This document shows positions 24,871 to 32,064 of a stretch of DNA of 37,742 nt, piece by piece (positions within the stretch are counted from its first letter, which is position 1; each line of letters starts with the position of its first letter). The DNA comes from Anaerolineae bacterium. Its GTDB lineage: Bacteria > Chloroflexota > Anaerolineae > JAKLPW01. Where the stretch lies: positions 1 to 37,742 of the forward strand of contig JAKLPW010000115.1 of assembly GCA_022013675.1 (NCBI GenBank). Reading direction: 5' to 3'. Under the pieces are notes generated by a model. It was not told the DNA's origin. It ran no database searches and saw only the letters and a list, made by a program, of their open reading frames with translations. Position numbers and translations under genes: made by a program.

Positions 24871-26103
24871 CTAGGGATGCAGAGGGGAGAATCTTATGTG
24901 GCTCCCTCTGTCCAGGACTCCTCCAATGCCACTCCCAGTCACGTCCAGGATGCGTGCATTGGAGAAGTAGGCAAAGTCGAAGTCGGTCAACTCCCCGGCC
25001 TTCTTGTCGGGTATGGGCAACAGACGAGCCGTCAGGGGCTTGTCTAGTACCGTGGCTAACGATGCCATGTCCAGTAGTATGCCCGCTAATTGCCCTGTGC
25101 TGATCTCGCCGGGAAGGGGAATGGTATCGAGTCCCGTACCACACACCGCCGAGTAGAGCAGCAGGCTGTCCAGCGTGTAGATCTTGTCGATGCTTCGCTG
25201 CGCCATGATCGAATCCTCCAGCAGAGGATACATCAGGCCTGAGAAGCCGCACTTCTTGACCTTCGCGGTTCTGAGCACATCGCCGATCAGAGCCGAGACG
25301 AAGAGCGTGCCGCTGGCTCCGTAGTGGGAGACGCCCAGACGTTCCACGGCGTTGGCGATGCTGCGGTCATCGGCCGGGAATGGGGCCAGGGAGAGGTCCG
25401 TCCCCATGAACGTGAAGCCGTGTCTTTCTCCCACCTCAATCAGGATCGTCTCAACTCTGCCTGCCGCTTCCTCGACTCCGGCTCGCAGTCCCTCCCTCGC
25501 CGCTTCCAGCGTATGCGCCTGGCTGAAGGCTGTCACTGCCAGGTCCGCTGATTCCAGGGCGACAGAAAAGGTATCCTGTTGGCCCGCATGGTAGGCTGCA
25601 GGGAAGAAGGGTGAGTGAGGCTGGCAGTTTGCCAGCGCCGCCAGGCGCAAGTTTCCGAACCCGTCCTCACTGACGTAGGAGGTGCGTTTGATGGCTTTGG
25701 CGGTGTCGCGAATCGCTTGTATATTGATGCCCCGTTCGCGAGAAGCTACCAACACCGAGATGAATATGCGGGTTGTCCTTTCGATGATGTCGGGAATGGC
25801 CTCGAGAAGGCCGAGTGATGCGTTGGGGCCATCGGCCAGTACCGGGCCCAGGGAACAGTACTCAATGCCGAGCCTCTCGCAACTCTCCTCCAGTCGAAGG
25901 GCCAGATCCAACGCCTCCTCGGCCGAGCCCGAAGGGACACTCTCGCTGATAGGCTGCGTGGCAACTCGCACCATCTGTACTTCGATGCTCGCTGCTTCAC
26001 AAGCCCTTCGGGCGGCCTGCAGGAAATCGGCGACCCGACGCAAGCGCTGATCTTGCGGCGGCACATCGACCTGAATCCCGGCGGTGATAGATCTGATCTT
26101 CAT
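24871..26103 (-). CDS. DUF711-family protein, first gene of the Phe T-box operon
   Basis: This 410-residue protein matches the DUF711 family as I recall it (MKIRSITAGIQVDVP start; the GNLRLAALANC and HYGASGTLFVSALIGDVLRTA blocks; TGSGIGGVLDRG end). Its function is unknown. ATG 26103 has GGAAG upstream; the frame also runs 18 residues further 5' without similarity. It lies between the T-box leader and pheS, with 104 bp to pheS, so uncharged tRNA-Phe should control it. This placement suggests a role linked to phenylalanine or aromatic supply, but that is inference. Confidence 0.78.
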   Translation of the reverse strand: MKIRSITAGIQVDVPPQDQRLRRVADFLQAARRACEAASIEVQMVRVATQPISESVPSGSAEEALDLALRLEESCERLGIEYCSLGPVLADGPNASLGLLEAIPDIIERTTRIFISVLVASRERGINIQAIRDTAKAIKRTSYVSEDGFGNLRLAALANCQPHSPFFPAAYHAGQQDTFSVALESADLAVTAFSQAHTLEAAREGLRAGVEEAAGRVETILIEVGERHGFTFMGTDLSLAPFPADDRSIANAVERLGVSHYGASGTLFVSALIGDVLRTAKVKKCGFSGLMYPLLEDSIMAQRSIDKIYTLDSLLLYSAVCGTGLDTIPLPGEISTGQLAGILLDMASLATVLDKPLTARLLPIPDKKAGELTDFDFAYFSNARILDVTGSGIGGVLDRGSHIRFSPLHP

Positions 26104-26152
26104 TCTGCTTCCTGCCCCTTCTATCTTTGTCAGGCATCCATAAAAAGGATTT

Positions 26153-26182
26153 TTCACCGCAGAGCGCGCAGAGTCCGCGGAG
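26153..26182. repeat. CCGCAGAG-type repeat, copy 1
   Basis: This 30-base unit (TTCACCGCAGAG...CCGCGGAG) recurs inverted at 31238-31267 with 27 of 30 positions equal. It lies between the T-box terminator and the DUF711 start. Confidence 0.6.
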
Positions 26183-26206
26183 GTTCAATGATGTTCTCCC
26201 CCACAC

Positions 26207-26246
26207 AAAAAAGGCTGCCGCTTCGTCCGGGACGAAGTAACAGCCT
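26207..26246 (-). terminator. T-box-controlled intrinsic terminator
   Basis: On the minus strand AGGCTG...CAGCCT with a CTTCGTC/GACGAAG inner stem is followed by a run of six T. It lies directly after the T-box motif and competes with the antiterminator. Confidence 0.9.
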
Positions 26247-26540
26247 CCTGCACTCCGCGGTACCACCCCGCTTGGCCCGTTGTAGCGGGCCCTCTCATCG
26301 CCAGCGCCCTTGTGACGTCTTTTGGTCCGCAGGGTGACCGGCTGCCCTGCTAACGGGGGGCTTCCGGAGCGACCTACTTTGCCAGCCATGAATGGCCACT
26401 GTTCAGCCGTCGGCTCAGGAGTGAACTTTGGCGGGCTTCCTCCCGAGAAGGCTTCCAGTCAGCGACCTCCTCTCCCTGGGGGCACCCCTCCCGCCTACTC
26501 TCTCCATCACAACCTTTGATGGGATGTATCTTTCGATTGT
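26207..26540 (-). promoter_or_regulatory. Phe T-box leader (tRNA-Phe-sensing riboswitch)
   Basis: The T-box motif GGTGGTACCGCGG lies at 26255-26270 (minus strand). Stem I shows the AGTA loop-E segment on its 5' side and a specifier loop reading AAAGTTCA on its 3' side between GGCGGG/CCCGCC arms; TTC (26425-26423) is a Phe codon followed by A. Uncharged tRNA-Phe is expected to stabilise the antiterminator and turn on DUF711-pheS-pheT. Confidence 0.93.
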
Positions 26541-26546
26541 GGCTCT

Positions 26547-26575
26547 ATTCTACGACTTTCCGGACTTTCTGTCAA
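26547..26575 (-). promoter_or_regulatory. Promoter of the T-box operon
   Basis: On the minus strand a consensus TTGACA (26575-26570), a 17-nt spacer and TAGAAT (26552-26547) lie just before the T-box leader. Confidence 0.8.
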
Positions 26576-26698
26576 GGTGAAGTGGGGACTGTGGCAGTGT
26601 AGGGGTAGGTTTGGATCTTTGGTATCTGAGCGATTCTCTTTAGACGTGGTCCTGGGGGCACGGGAATGGTTCATGCCCTTGTGTCATACCTGTCCTTA

Positions 26699-27373
26699 CT
26701 ATTCCAGAAAATTGCCCGTAGTCACCACAGGTCGAGCGCCAAGTATCCCGGCGGCCCAGGGGCAGCCCTGAGCCACTGCCTGGTGGCAATTTCCCAGAGG
26801 ATGGACGGGAGGCAGTTCATTCATGGCGGCCAGCCCCCGATAGACGTGGCAGAGAGGCAGGCCCATCACGTTGGCGTAGCATCCCTTGATGCGCTCCACC
26901 GGCGTGAAACTCGGATGTTGGATAGCGTAGGCTCCGGCCTTGTCTATGGGATCACCGGTTGCAACGTAGGCAGCGATCTCTTCGTCCGAGTAGGCACGCA
27001 TCCAGACTGGAGTCTCTACGATCTCATCGATCACTCGGTTCTGTCCGACGTCTAGCATAGTCAGGCCGCTGTAGACAAGGTGCATCCGGCCACGCAGTCG
27101 AGTCAGCATCTCCACAGCGTGCCTTGCGTCTCTGGGTTTGCCCAGCACTTCTCCCTCGAGAGCCACCAACGTATCGGCTGCGATGACGATCTCGGGCTCG
27201 CCGCAATGGGCCGCAGCCATTGCCTTGCTGAGGCTGAGCCTGCGCGCCAGCATGGGAGGCGTCTCGGCCTCACCGTTTGTCTCGTCTACGTCCGGGCAAC
27301 GGATCTGAAACCGCAGGCCGAGCTTTGCCAGGAGTTCCTTTCGTCGGGGTGATCCTGAGGCTAGAATAAGCAG
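26699..27373 (-). CDS. maf: Maf-like nucleoside triphosphate pyrophosphatase (CTG start likely)
   Basis: Maf proteins hydrolyse non-canonical or modified NTPs. CTG at 27373 gives MLILASGSPRRKELLAKLGL, the family N-terminus, and a strong ribosome-binding site (AGAAGGAGGAGG) ends 6 nt before it. The upstream GTG (27406) would translate that site into an Arg run (RDRRRR), which argues against it. Motifs ASGSPRRKELL, SLSKA, ADTLVALEGEVLGKP, DKAGAYAIQ and GCYANVMGLPL are present. Length is 224; about 35 residues extend beyond the usual Maf end with several cysteines. It is followed by the T-box operon on the same strand. Confidence 0.88.
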   Translation of the reverse strand: MLILASGSPRRKELLAKLGLRFQIRCPDVDETNGEAETPPMLARRLSLSKAMAAAHCGEPEIVIAADTLVALEGEVLGKPRDARHAVEMLTRLRGRMHLVYSGLTMLDVGQNRVIDEIVETPVWMRAYSDEEIAAYVATGDPIDKAGAYAIQHPSFTPVERIKGCYANVMGLPLCHVYRGLAAMNELPPVHPLGNCHQAVAQGCPWAAGILGARPVVTTGNFLE

Positions 27374-27684
27374 GTTACGCCTCCTCCTTCTGTCGCGCGC
27401 TATCACTCTCTCACAAGTGCCCCGATTATACTCGCGTTTGTTCTCTCTCACAAAATAACAATTGAACGGGGGGAAAACGAAGTAGTACAGAGGCTTTCTA
27501 AGGCCATCTAGAGCCATTCTACGGCGTTTGGCAAATCCATCAACCCCCACGTTCCACCAGTAACTTGCCAATAGATGCGCCCTACGCCCCCCCCGTGAGT
27601 ATGGGGTATTTACCACAACAGACGTTTTCCCGACAGGGGAAAAAGTCCACTTTTGAAGTTCAAATGCCAAAACAACGCCACCGC
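27374..27684. other. Intergenic region between maf and gntR
   Basis: No gene was seen in these bases; the frame that reads through here on the minus strand has no recognisable domain. It is A+T-richer than its surroundings and ends at the gntR promoter. A poly-C run (eight C, about 27588-27595) is the only unusual feature. Confidence 0.4.
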
Positions 27685-27720
27685 TTGACAAAAGTACTGA
27701 TGTGTGATATACTGCATGTA
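27685..27720 (+). promoter_or_regulatory. Promoter and candidate operator of the GntR-family gene
   Basis: Consensus TTGACA (27685-27690), a 17-nt spacer and TATACT (27708-27713). The near-palindrome TACTGCATGTA (27710-27720) overlaps the -10 and could be the regulator's own operator. Confidence 0.72.
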
Positions 27721-27771
27721 ATATGTTAGCTCGTGTAGAAGATACTTTCATCAGTAGAGAGAGCTGATAGT

Positions 27772-28440
27772 ATGACACTTCGGGTCCTTCCCGGAAAGCC
27801 TTCGAAACTAAAGGACTGGGCATATGACGTCATCAAGGAAGAGATTCTCGGCTTCCGGGTCTCCCCTGGCGCGCAGCTACATATCCAAGGCCTTGTCGAA
27901 CAGATGGATATCAGTCGAACACCTATACGCGAGGCTCTCCTCCGGCTGGAAAACGATGGCCTGGTGCGAGCAGAGCCTCGCGTTGGCTTCTTTGTAACAG
28001 AGATCACCAAACGTGATCTGCAAGAACTTTTCGAGCTTCGGGCATTGCTTGAGGGCCATGCTGCGGAGAAAGCCACTCCATTGCTCACCAATGACGACCT
28101 GGATCAGATGGATCACTTCTTCGAAGCCAGCGTCGCCGCCGTTGAGCGAGGCGACTTGAATGAAATCCTTCAATTCGAGATCCCTTTCCACTCACTCCTT
28201 ATCGAGAGGTGTGACAATCGCCACCTGATCGAGGTGATGGAGAGCCTCAAAGACCTCACTTATCGGGAACGCATCCTCTCATTGAAGTCCATAGAGAACG
28301 TCCATGAGTCCTGCTCCGAACACCAGAGACTCCTAGACGCTCTGCATAAGCGAGACGGCGCACTGGCCGGCGAATGCATGAGAGAGCACATTGCCAACGT
28401 CGGGAGAAGGCTATTGCAGTTCCCGGATATACCGGAATAG
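27772..28440 (+). CDS. GntR-family transcriptional regulator, FCD domain
   Basis: This 222-residue regulator has an N-terminal winged helix (about 13-75: DWAYDVIKEEIL, LVEQMDISRTPIREALLRLENDGLV, PRVGFFV) and a C-terminal FCD ligand-binding domain (about 85-215) with the conserved FELRALLEGHAAE, FHSLLIERC and EHQRLLDALHKRD segments. The FCD His/Asp pattern suggests a metal-bound organic acid or sugar acid as effector. It precedes a (now broken) transketolase pair and a sugar kinase, so carbohydrate regulation is likely. A strong promoter with a palindrome over the -10 suggests autoregulation. Confidence 0.92.
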   Translation: MTLRVLPGKPSKLKDWAYDVIKEEILGFRVSPGAQLHIQGLVEQMDISRTPIREALLRLENDGLVRAEPRVGFFVTEITKRDLQELFELRALLEGHAAEKATPLLTNDDLDQMDHFFEASVAAVERGDLNEILQFEIPFHSLLIERCDNRHLIEVMESLKDLTYRERILSLKSIENVHESCSEHQRLLDALHKRDGALAGECMREHIANVGRRLLQFPDIPE

Positions 28441-28800
28441 GATGCTGGTACACCTGTGCGACGTGCCGAGGAACGAGGCTCGCGCTGCTGAGTGCGACGC
28501 ATAGGAAGTCTCTCCTGACTGCGACCGACCATCTCCCGATTCGCACTCACAGGCTGGAGTGGTGGTGTGGCTTGTTCGCTTCGCGCGATGGTAGGAGATC
28601 CAGGTGAGTCTCTACTTGGGTCAATCCCGTCGCCAGGCCGTGAGTGACCCTCCGTGAGTCCGCAGATAGCCCTACCTTCCGAAGCCAGAGTCGCGCTGCG
28701 TGGATCGAGGCCCGGCGACACGCGAGAGATCAAGCGGGCCCACTCAAACGTTTTGCCCAATCAGCGCATGAATCGAATCACACTCGGAGGATCACCCCCC
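28441..28800. other. Leader between gntR and transketolase remnant
   Basis: No gene was recognised. A 9-base perfect inverted repeat (28489-28497 TGAGTGCGA and 28541-28549 TCGCACTCA) encloses a 43-base loop with a small inner AGGA/TCCT hairpin. It may be a structured leader or a regulator site. GGAGG near 28786-28790 is the ribosome-binding site of the next frame. Confidence 0.35.
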
Positions 28801-29858
28801 ATGCCAGAACTATCAGAGAACGAAGTCCATCACCTGGAAGAGGTTGCCAAAAGGATCCGGTGCCACGTCGTGCGCACCATTTCCCAAGCGCGCGCGGGCC
28901 ATCCCGGGGGATCACTATCCGAGGCCGATATCCTGGCGGCGCTTTATTTTCACGTTATGAGGGTGGATCCCCAGCATCCGGATTGGCAAAAGAGAGACCG
29001 CTTCGTCCTCTCCAAAGGCCACGGCGCCGCGGGCCTCTACGCTACTCTGGCTGAGCGTGGATACTTCTCCCTAGAACTCTTGAAGACCTTTGGCCGCATC
29101 AACAGCACGCTCCAAGTTCATCCGGACATGCACATGGTGCCCGGCATCGAAATATCCACCGGTGCTCTTGGACAAGGGATATCAGTAGCCCTGGGCATCG
29201 CGATGGCAGCCAGAATGGACGGAGATGACTTCCACGTCTACTGTCTCATTGGAGACGGCGAGAGCCAGGAAGGCCAGGTCTGGGAGGCCGAGGAGGTAGC
29301 GGCTCACTACAGGGTGGACAACCTGACCGTGATCCTGGATTACAACGGGGTGCAACTCATGGAGCCAGTGAGTGAAGTGCTGGAGATGGCCCCGTCTATC
29401 TGCGTCTGACCCGCGACGTCTGGCCTCGTGTCTCGCCGGAGGGTTCCAGCTTCAAACTGGGGAAAGCGGTGCAGATACGGGAGGGCAGCGATATCACCCT
29501 CATAGGCAGCGGGATGATGACCTCTCAATGCGTTGAGGCCGCGCAGCTTCTAGCCCTATCGGGAGTATCGGCCCGCGTTATCAACATCGCTACTCTGAAG
29601 CCCATTGACGTGAACGCCATCGTGAAAGCGGCTGAGGAGACCGGATGCATCGTCACCGCCGAGAACCACAACATCTACGGCGGGTTGGGCAGCGCCGTGG
29701 CGGAAGTGCTGGTGGAACACTTCCCCGTACCGATGCTGCGGGTGGGACTGCGTGACTGCTACGGGGAATGTGGAGGCAACACAGAGCTGCTACACAAGTA
29801 CCAGATGTCGCCCCAGCACATCGCCGCCGCCGCTCGCTCTGTCCTTCAACGAAAATGA
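28801..29858 (+). pseudogene. tkt: Collapsed transketolase: N-subunit fused out of frame to C-subunit by internal deletion
   Basis: The 5' part (28801-about 29390) encodes the N-terminal transketolase subunit: HVVRTISQARAGHPGGSL, VLSKGHGAAGLYA, STGALGQGISVALG, and the TPP-binding GDGESQEGQVWEA ... DYNGVQL. It stops at TGA 29407-29409, about 75 residues short. From about 29385 another frame continues with GPVYLRLTRDVWP, IGSGMMTS, INIATLKPIDV, ENHNIYGGLGSAVAEVL, the C-terminal third of the transketolase C-subunit. The end of the N-subunit and the first half of the C-subunit are missing, an estimated 700 bp or so. No functional enzyme can result. Assembly collapse is the alternative. Confidence 0.85.
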
Positions 29859-29869
29859 ACCACGCCATT

Positions 29870-30017
29870 ATCACGAATTCCACGAATGAACGAATGACAC
29901 GAATGTAGTTAATTGCTAGGAAAACAGGGCTCTACGCGGGGATAATGGATTCACTCAACGGCAACCTCACAGATGCAGCTTCACCCAAGAGCATTCGTGA
30001 GATTCGTGTCAGTCATG
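29870..30017. repeat. ATTCGTG-rich interspersed repeat, copy 2
   Basis: Left CACGAAT units (29870-29905) and right inverted units (29992-30007, CATTCGTGAGATTCGTG) frame about 85 bases. The right end runs up to the stop codon of the sugar kinase gene. The same units occur at 15291-15372. Confidence 0.6.
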
Positions 30018-31061
30018 ATTCTGCAGTGTCCACACGCGCAGGCCGTAGCGGCTGAGGTAGATGGGGATGTTCTGGTAGAGTGGATTCGTCTCCTCGATCT
30101 CTCGCATCATGGCGCGCCGGGCGCTCATCGAAGAGCCACTGAGCAAGGTCAGCGAACCTCCCTCACCACCAGCCCCGTTCATCTTCCACCCCAGGGCTCC
30201 GTGCTCCCGGGCGATGTCAATGACTTGCTGGGCATCCTTGCTGATCAGGTCTGGGTGCAGGCGGCGCTGTGCCTCGGTGTTCGAGACCATGGCCTGGCCC
30301 AAGGCTTCGAAGTCCCCGGCATAAATCGCGTCGCGAGACAACTCCGGCGTCCGACGCAGGTCCTCCAATTGGCGGCAGTCCGGGCCAGCATCCTCCAAGT
30401 GCCGGATCACCATTTCGTGAACGGCGGACGAGCTATGCGAGCGCCCCAGGAAGATCAATGCCAACCGTCGCTCCAATTCCCACCAGATCGCGTTGGGAAC
30501 GTGAATCGGGGAGACAGCAGCATGAGGGTACTGAAACATCTCGATGAAGTTGATTCCACCATACGCCGCGCAGAGTTGGTCCTGGATGCCGCTCTGATAC
30601 CCCAGCATCTCCGTCTCGACACGATGGGCAGCGTAAGCGACCTCAAGGGGTGTCCGACGCCCTGATGTGAGGCGGTCCAGCGCGCCGATGAGCGCGACGC
30701 TAACCGCCGCCGATGTTCCCGTCGAGCAGCCCGCCGGCGCCTCGGAATAGATCGAAATCTGGACCGCCAGATCATCGGGCACACCCACGTACTCAATGGC
30801 AGCCTCCAATAAGGGATGGCGCACCCATTCGTGTTTCGCGTCCTGCGCGTGAATAGCATAGCGATCGCCGAAATTCTCGGCATGTAACACGATACGTTCA
30901 TCCCTGGCGTTGGAGGGATAGACCTCGATCTGGGCTTCCACGTAAGGATAGACGCCGATGTTGAAGATCTTGCCGTGCTCGGCGAACCAGGTGTCCGTCC
31001 AGCCCCCGTTATCGCAGATACGGATGGGTGCCACGCTGTTGATGATGATTGTTCCTACCAT
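30009..31061 (-). CDS. GHMP-family sugar kinase
   Basis: This 350-residue kinase has the GHMP motif 1 region (NSVAPIRICDNGGWTDTW), motif 2 EAPAGCSTGTSAAVSVAL (ATP loop) and motif 3 WKMNGAGGEGGSLTLLS. It phosphorylates a sugar, possibly a heptose (HddA-like), fucose or galactose. The QSGIQDQLCAAYGGINFIEM block is typical of the HddA/fucokinase-like branch. A ribosome-binding GGAG lies 6 nt before ATG. It follows the QueG-like gene on the same strand but the two are 167 bp apart, with repeats between, so they are probably separate units. Confidence 0.88.
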   Translation of the reverse strand: MVGTIIINSVAPIRICDNGGWTDTWFAEHGKIFNIGVYPYVEAQIEVYPSNARDERIVLHAENFGDRYAIHAQDAKHEWVRHPLLEAAIEYVGVPDDLAVQISIYSEAPAGCSTGTSAAVSVALIGALDRLTSGRRTPLEVAYAAHRVETEMLGYQSGIQDQLCAAYGGINFIEMFQYPHAAVSPIHVPNAIWWELERRLALIFLGRSHSSSAVHEMVIRHLEDAGPDCRQLEDLRRTPELSRDAIYAGDFEALGQAMVSNTEAQRRLHPDLISKDAQQVIDIAREHGALGWKMNGAGGEGGSLTLLSGSSMSARRAMMREIEETNPLYQNIPIYLSRYGLRVWTLQNHD

Positions 31062-31130
31062 TCGTCGCTCCGAGCCTCGTCAGGACCGAGTTGATACTTG
31101 ATGATCTTGTTGTCAGGTACTCTTAAAGTT

Positions 31131-31172
31131 AGCTATCAGCTATCAGCTATCAGCCTTCAGCGGTCAGCCTTC
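31131..31172. repeat. Short tandem repeat AGCTATC / AGCCTTC
   Basis: AGCTATC occurs three times in a row, followed by related AGCCTTC-type units (CAGCCTTCAGCGGTCAGCCTTC). It is in the gap between two minus-strand genes. No coding or regulatory role is visible. Confidence 0.7.
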
Positions 31173-31228
31173 AAGTCAACGCCTATGAACCTCATTCCTC
31201 GCTGTTGCAGAGAGAATCCGGATGAGTG

Positions 31229-32008
31229 TTAGAGAGTCCCCGCGGTCTCTGTGCGCTCTGCGGTGAATCCATCCTGTTGGCGAGCCACAACCTCCCAGCA
31301 GCGGCGGACGCAAATGCCGCACACTTCATCATCCAGCCCAAGAGAGATGATACGCCGGCGACACATCTCCCGATATGCGTTCGGATCCGGCTGCCCTATG
31401 CCCTTGTCCAATATGGGGCACACCTCCAGACATGCGCGACACGTGCCACACCCGGGGAATTGTCGGCGTGGCGACTCTATCCGCCCAGGCATCAAGACGG
31501 TCGTCAACCGCAGGGCCGGGCCGCACTCAGGTGTTACGACCAGCCCATGCCTGCCGCGCCAACCCAGCCCCGCAGCCTCTGCCACTGCCCTGTGAGATAC
31601 ACACAGGGGGAAATACTGGCTCACGTGCGTCACCCGCCCCACGATCCCTTCCAGCGTAGCAGTCTCCACCACCCCGCCGTATTCCTCTGACAACGCGCGA
31701 GAAACCCGATCGAGGGACTCATTCAGTTGCGCGTAGGCGTGGGCGTAGTCATCCCAGCGGCTACCCGGAGGTATCCGAGCCATCCACTCACCGGGGATTG
31801 CCTCGATCTCGTCGCGATGGTAGGCCATCCCGAGGGAGATCGCTGTGATCTCCCCCTCTGGTAAGTTCAGGATTGCTAGCTTTCGCCGCAAGTACTCGGC
31901 CTGTTCCGGCAACAGCCGTATCTCCGCCAACGGCACTGTTGCCAGCAATCCGGGTCGTTTCTCCTCTGCACACAGGGTTTGGGATGATCGCTGGATCTCT
32001 GACCACAT
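31229..32008 (-). CDS. QueG-like protein with two 4Fe-4S clusters
   Basis: This 259-residue protein resembles epoxyqueuosine reductase and its uncharacterised relatives. The substrate-side region has HRAVAEAAGLGWRGRHGLVVTP, like the AGLGW.GKN block of QueG. A ferredoxin-like double cluster follows: CGTCRACLEVCP (C187, C190, C193, C197), then C216, C230, C233 and C237. It is shorter than QueG (about 350) and lacks the HEAT part, so queuosine activity is uncertain. The last dozen residues (TAERTETAGTL) and the stop are encoded by the CCGCAGAG repeat copy at 31238-31267. Confidence 0.78.
   Translation of the reverse strand: MWSEIQRSSQTLCAEEKRPGLLATVPLAEIRLLPEQAEYLRRKLAILNLPEGEITAISLGMAYHRDEIEAIPGEWMARIPPGSRWDDYAHAYAQLNESLDRVSRALSEEYGGVVETATLEGIVGRVTHVSQYFPLCVSHRAVAEAAGLGWRGRHGLVVTPECGPALRLTTVLMPGRIESPRRQFPGCGTCRACLEVCPILDKGIGQPDPNAYREMCRRRIISLGLDDEVCGICVRRCWEVVARQQDGFTAERTETAGTL
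31238..31267. repeat. CCGCAGAG-type repeat, copy 2 (inverted)
   Basis: Inverted copy of the 30-base unit at 26153-26182. It lies inside the 3' end of the QueG-like gene and provides its last codons. Confidence 0.6.
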
Positions 32009-32064
32009 TCTGATGTGCTACTCGCTCTCTACTCTCAGACTCATCAGTGCTCGGTCAGGAGCCC

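Noticed and set aside
27407-27823. N-terminal extension of the maf frame
   Set aside because: No domain, it overlaps the gntR promoter and start, and the Maf family start is far downstream.
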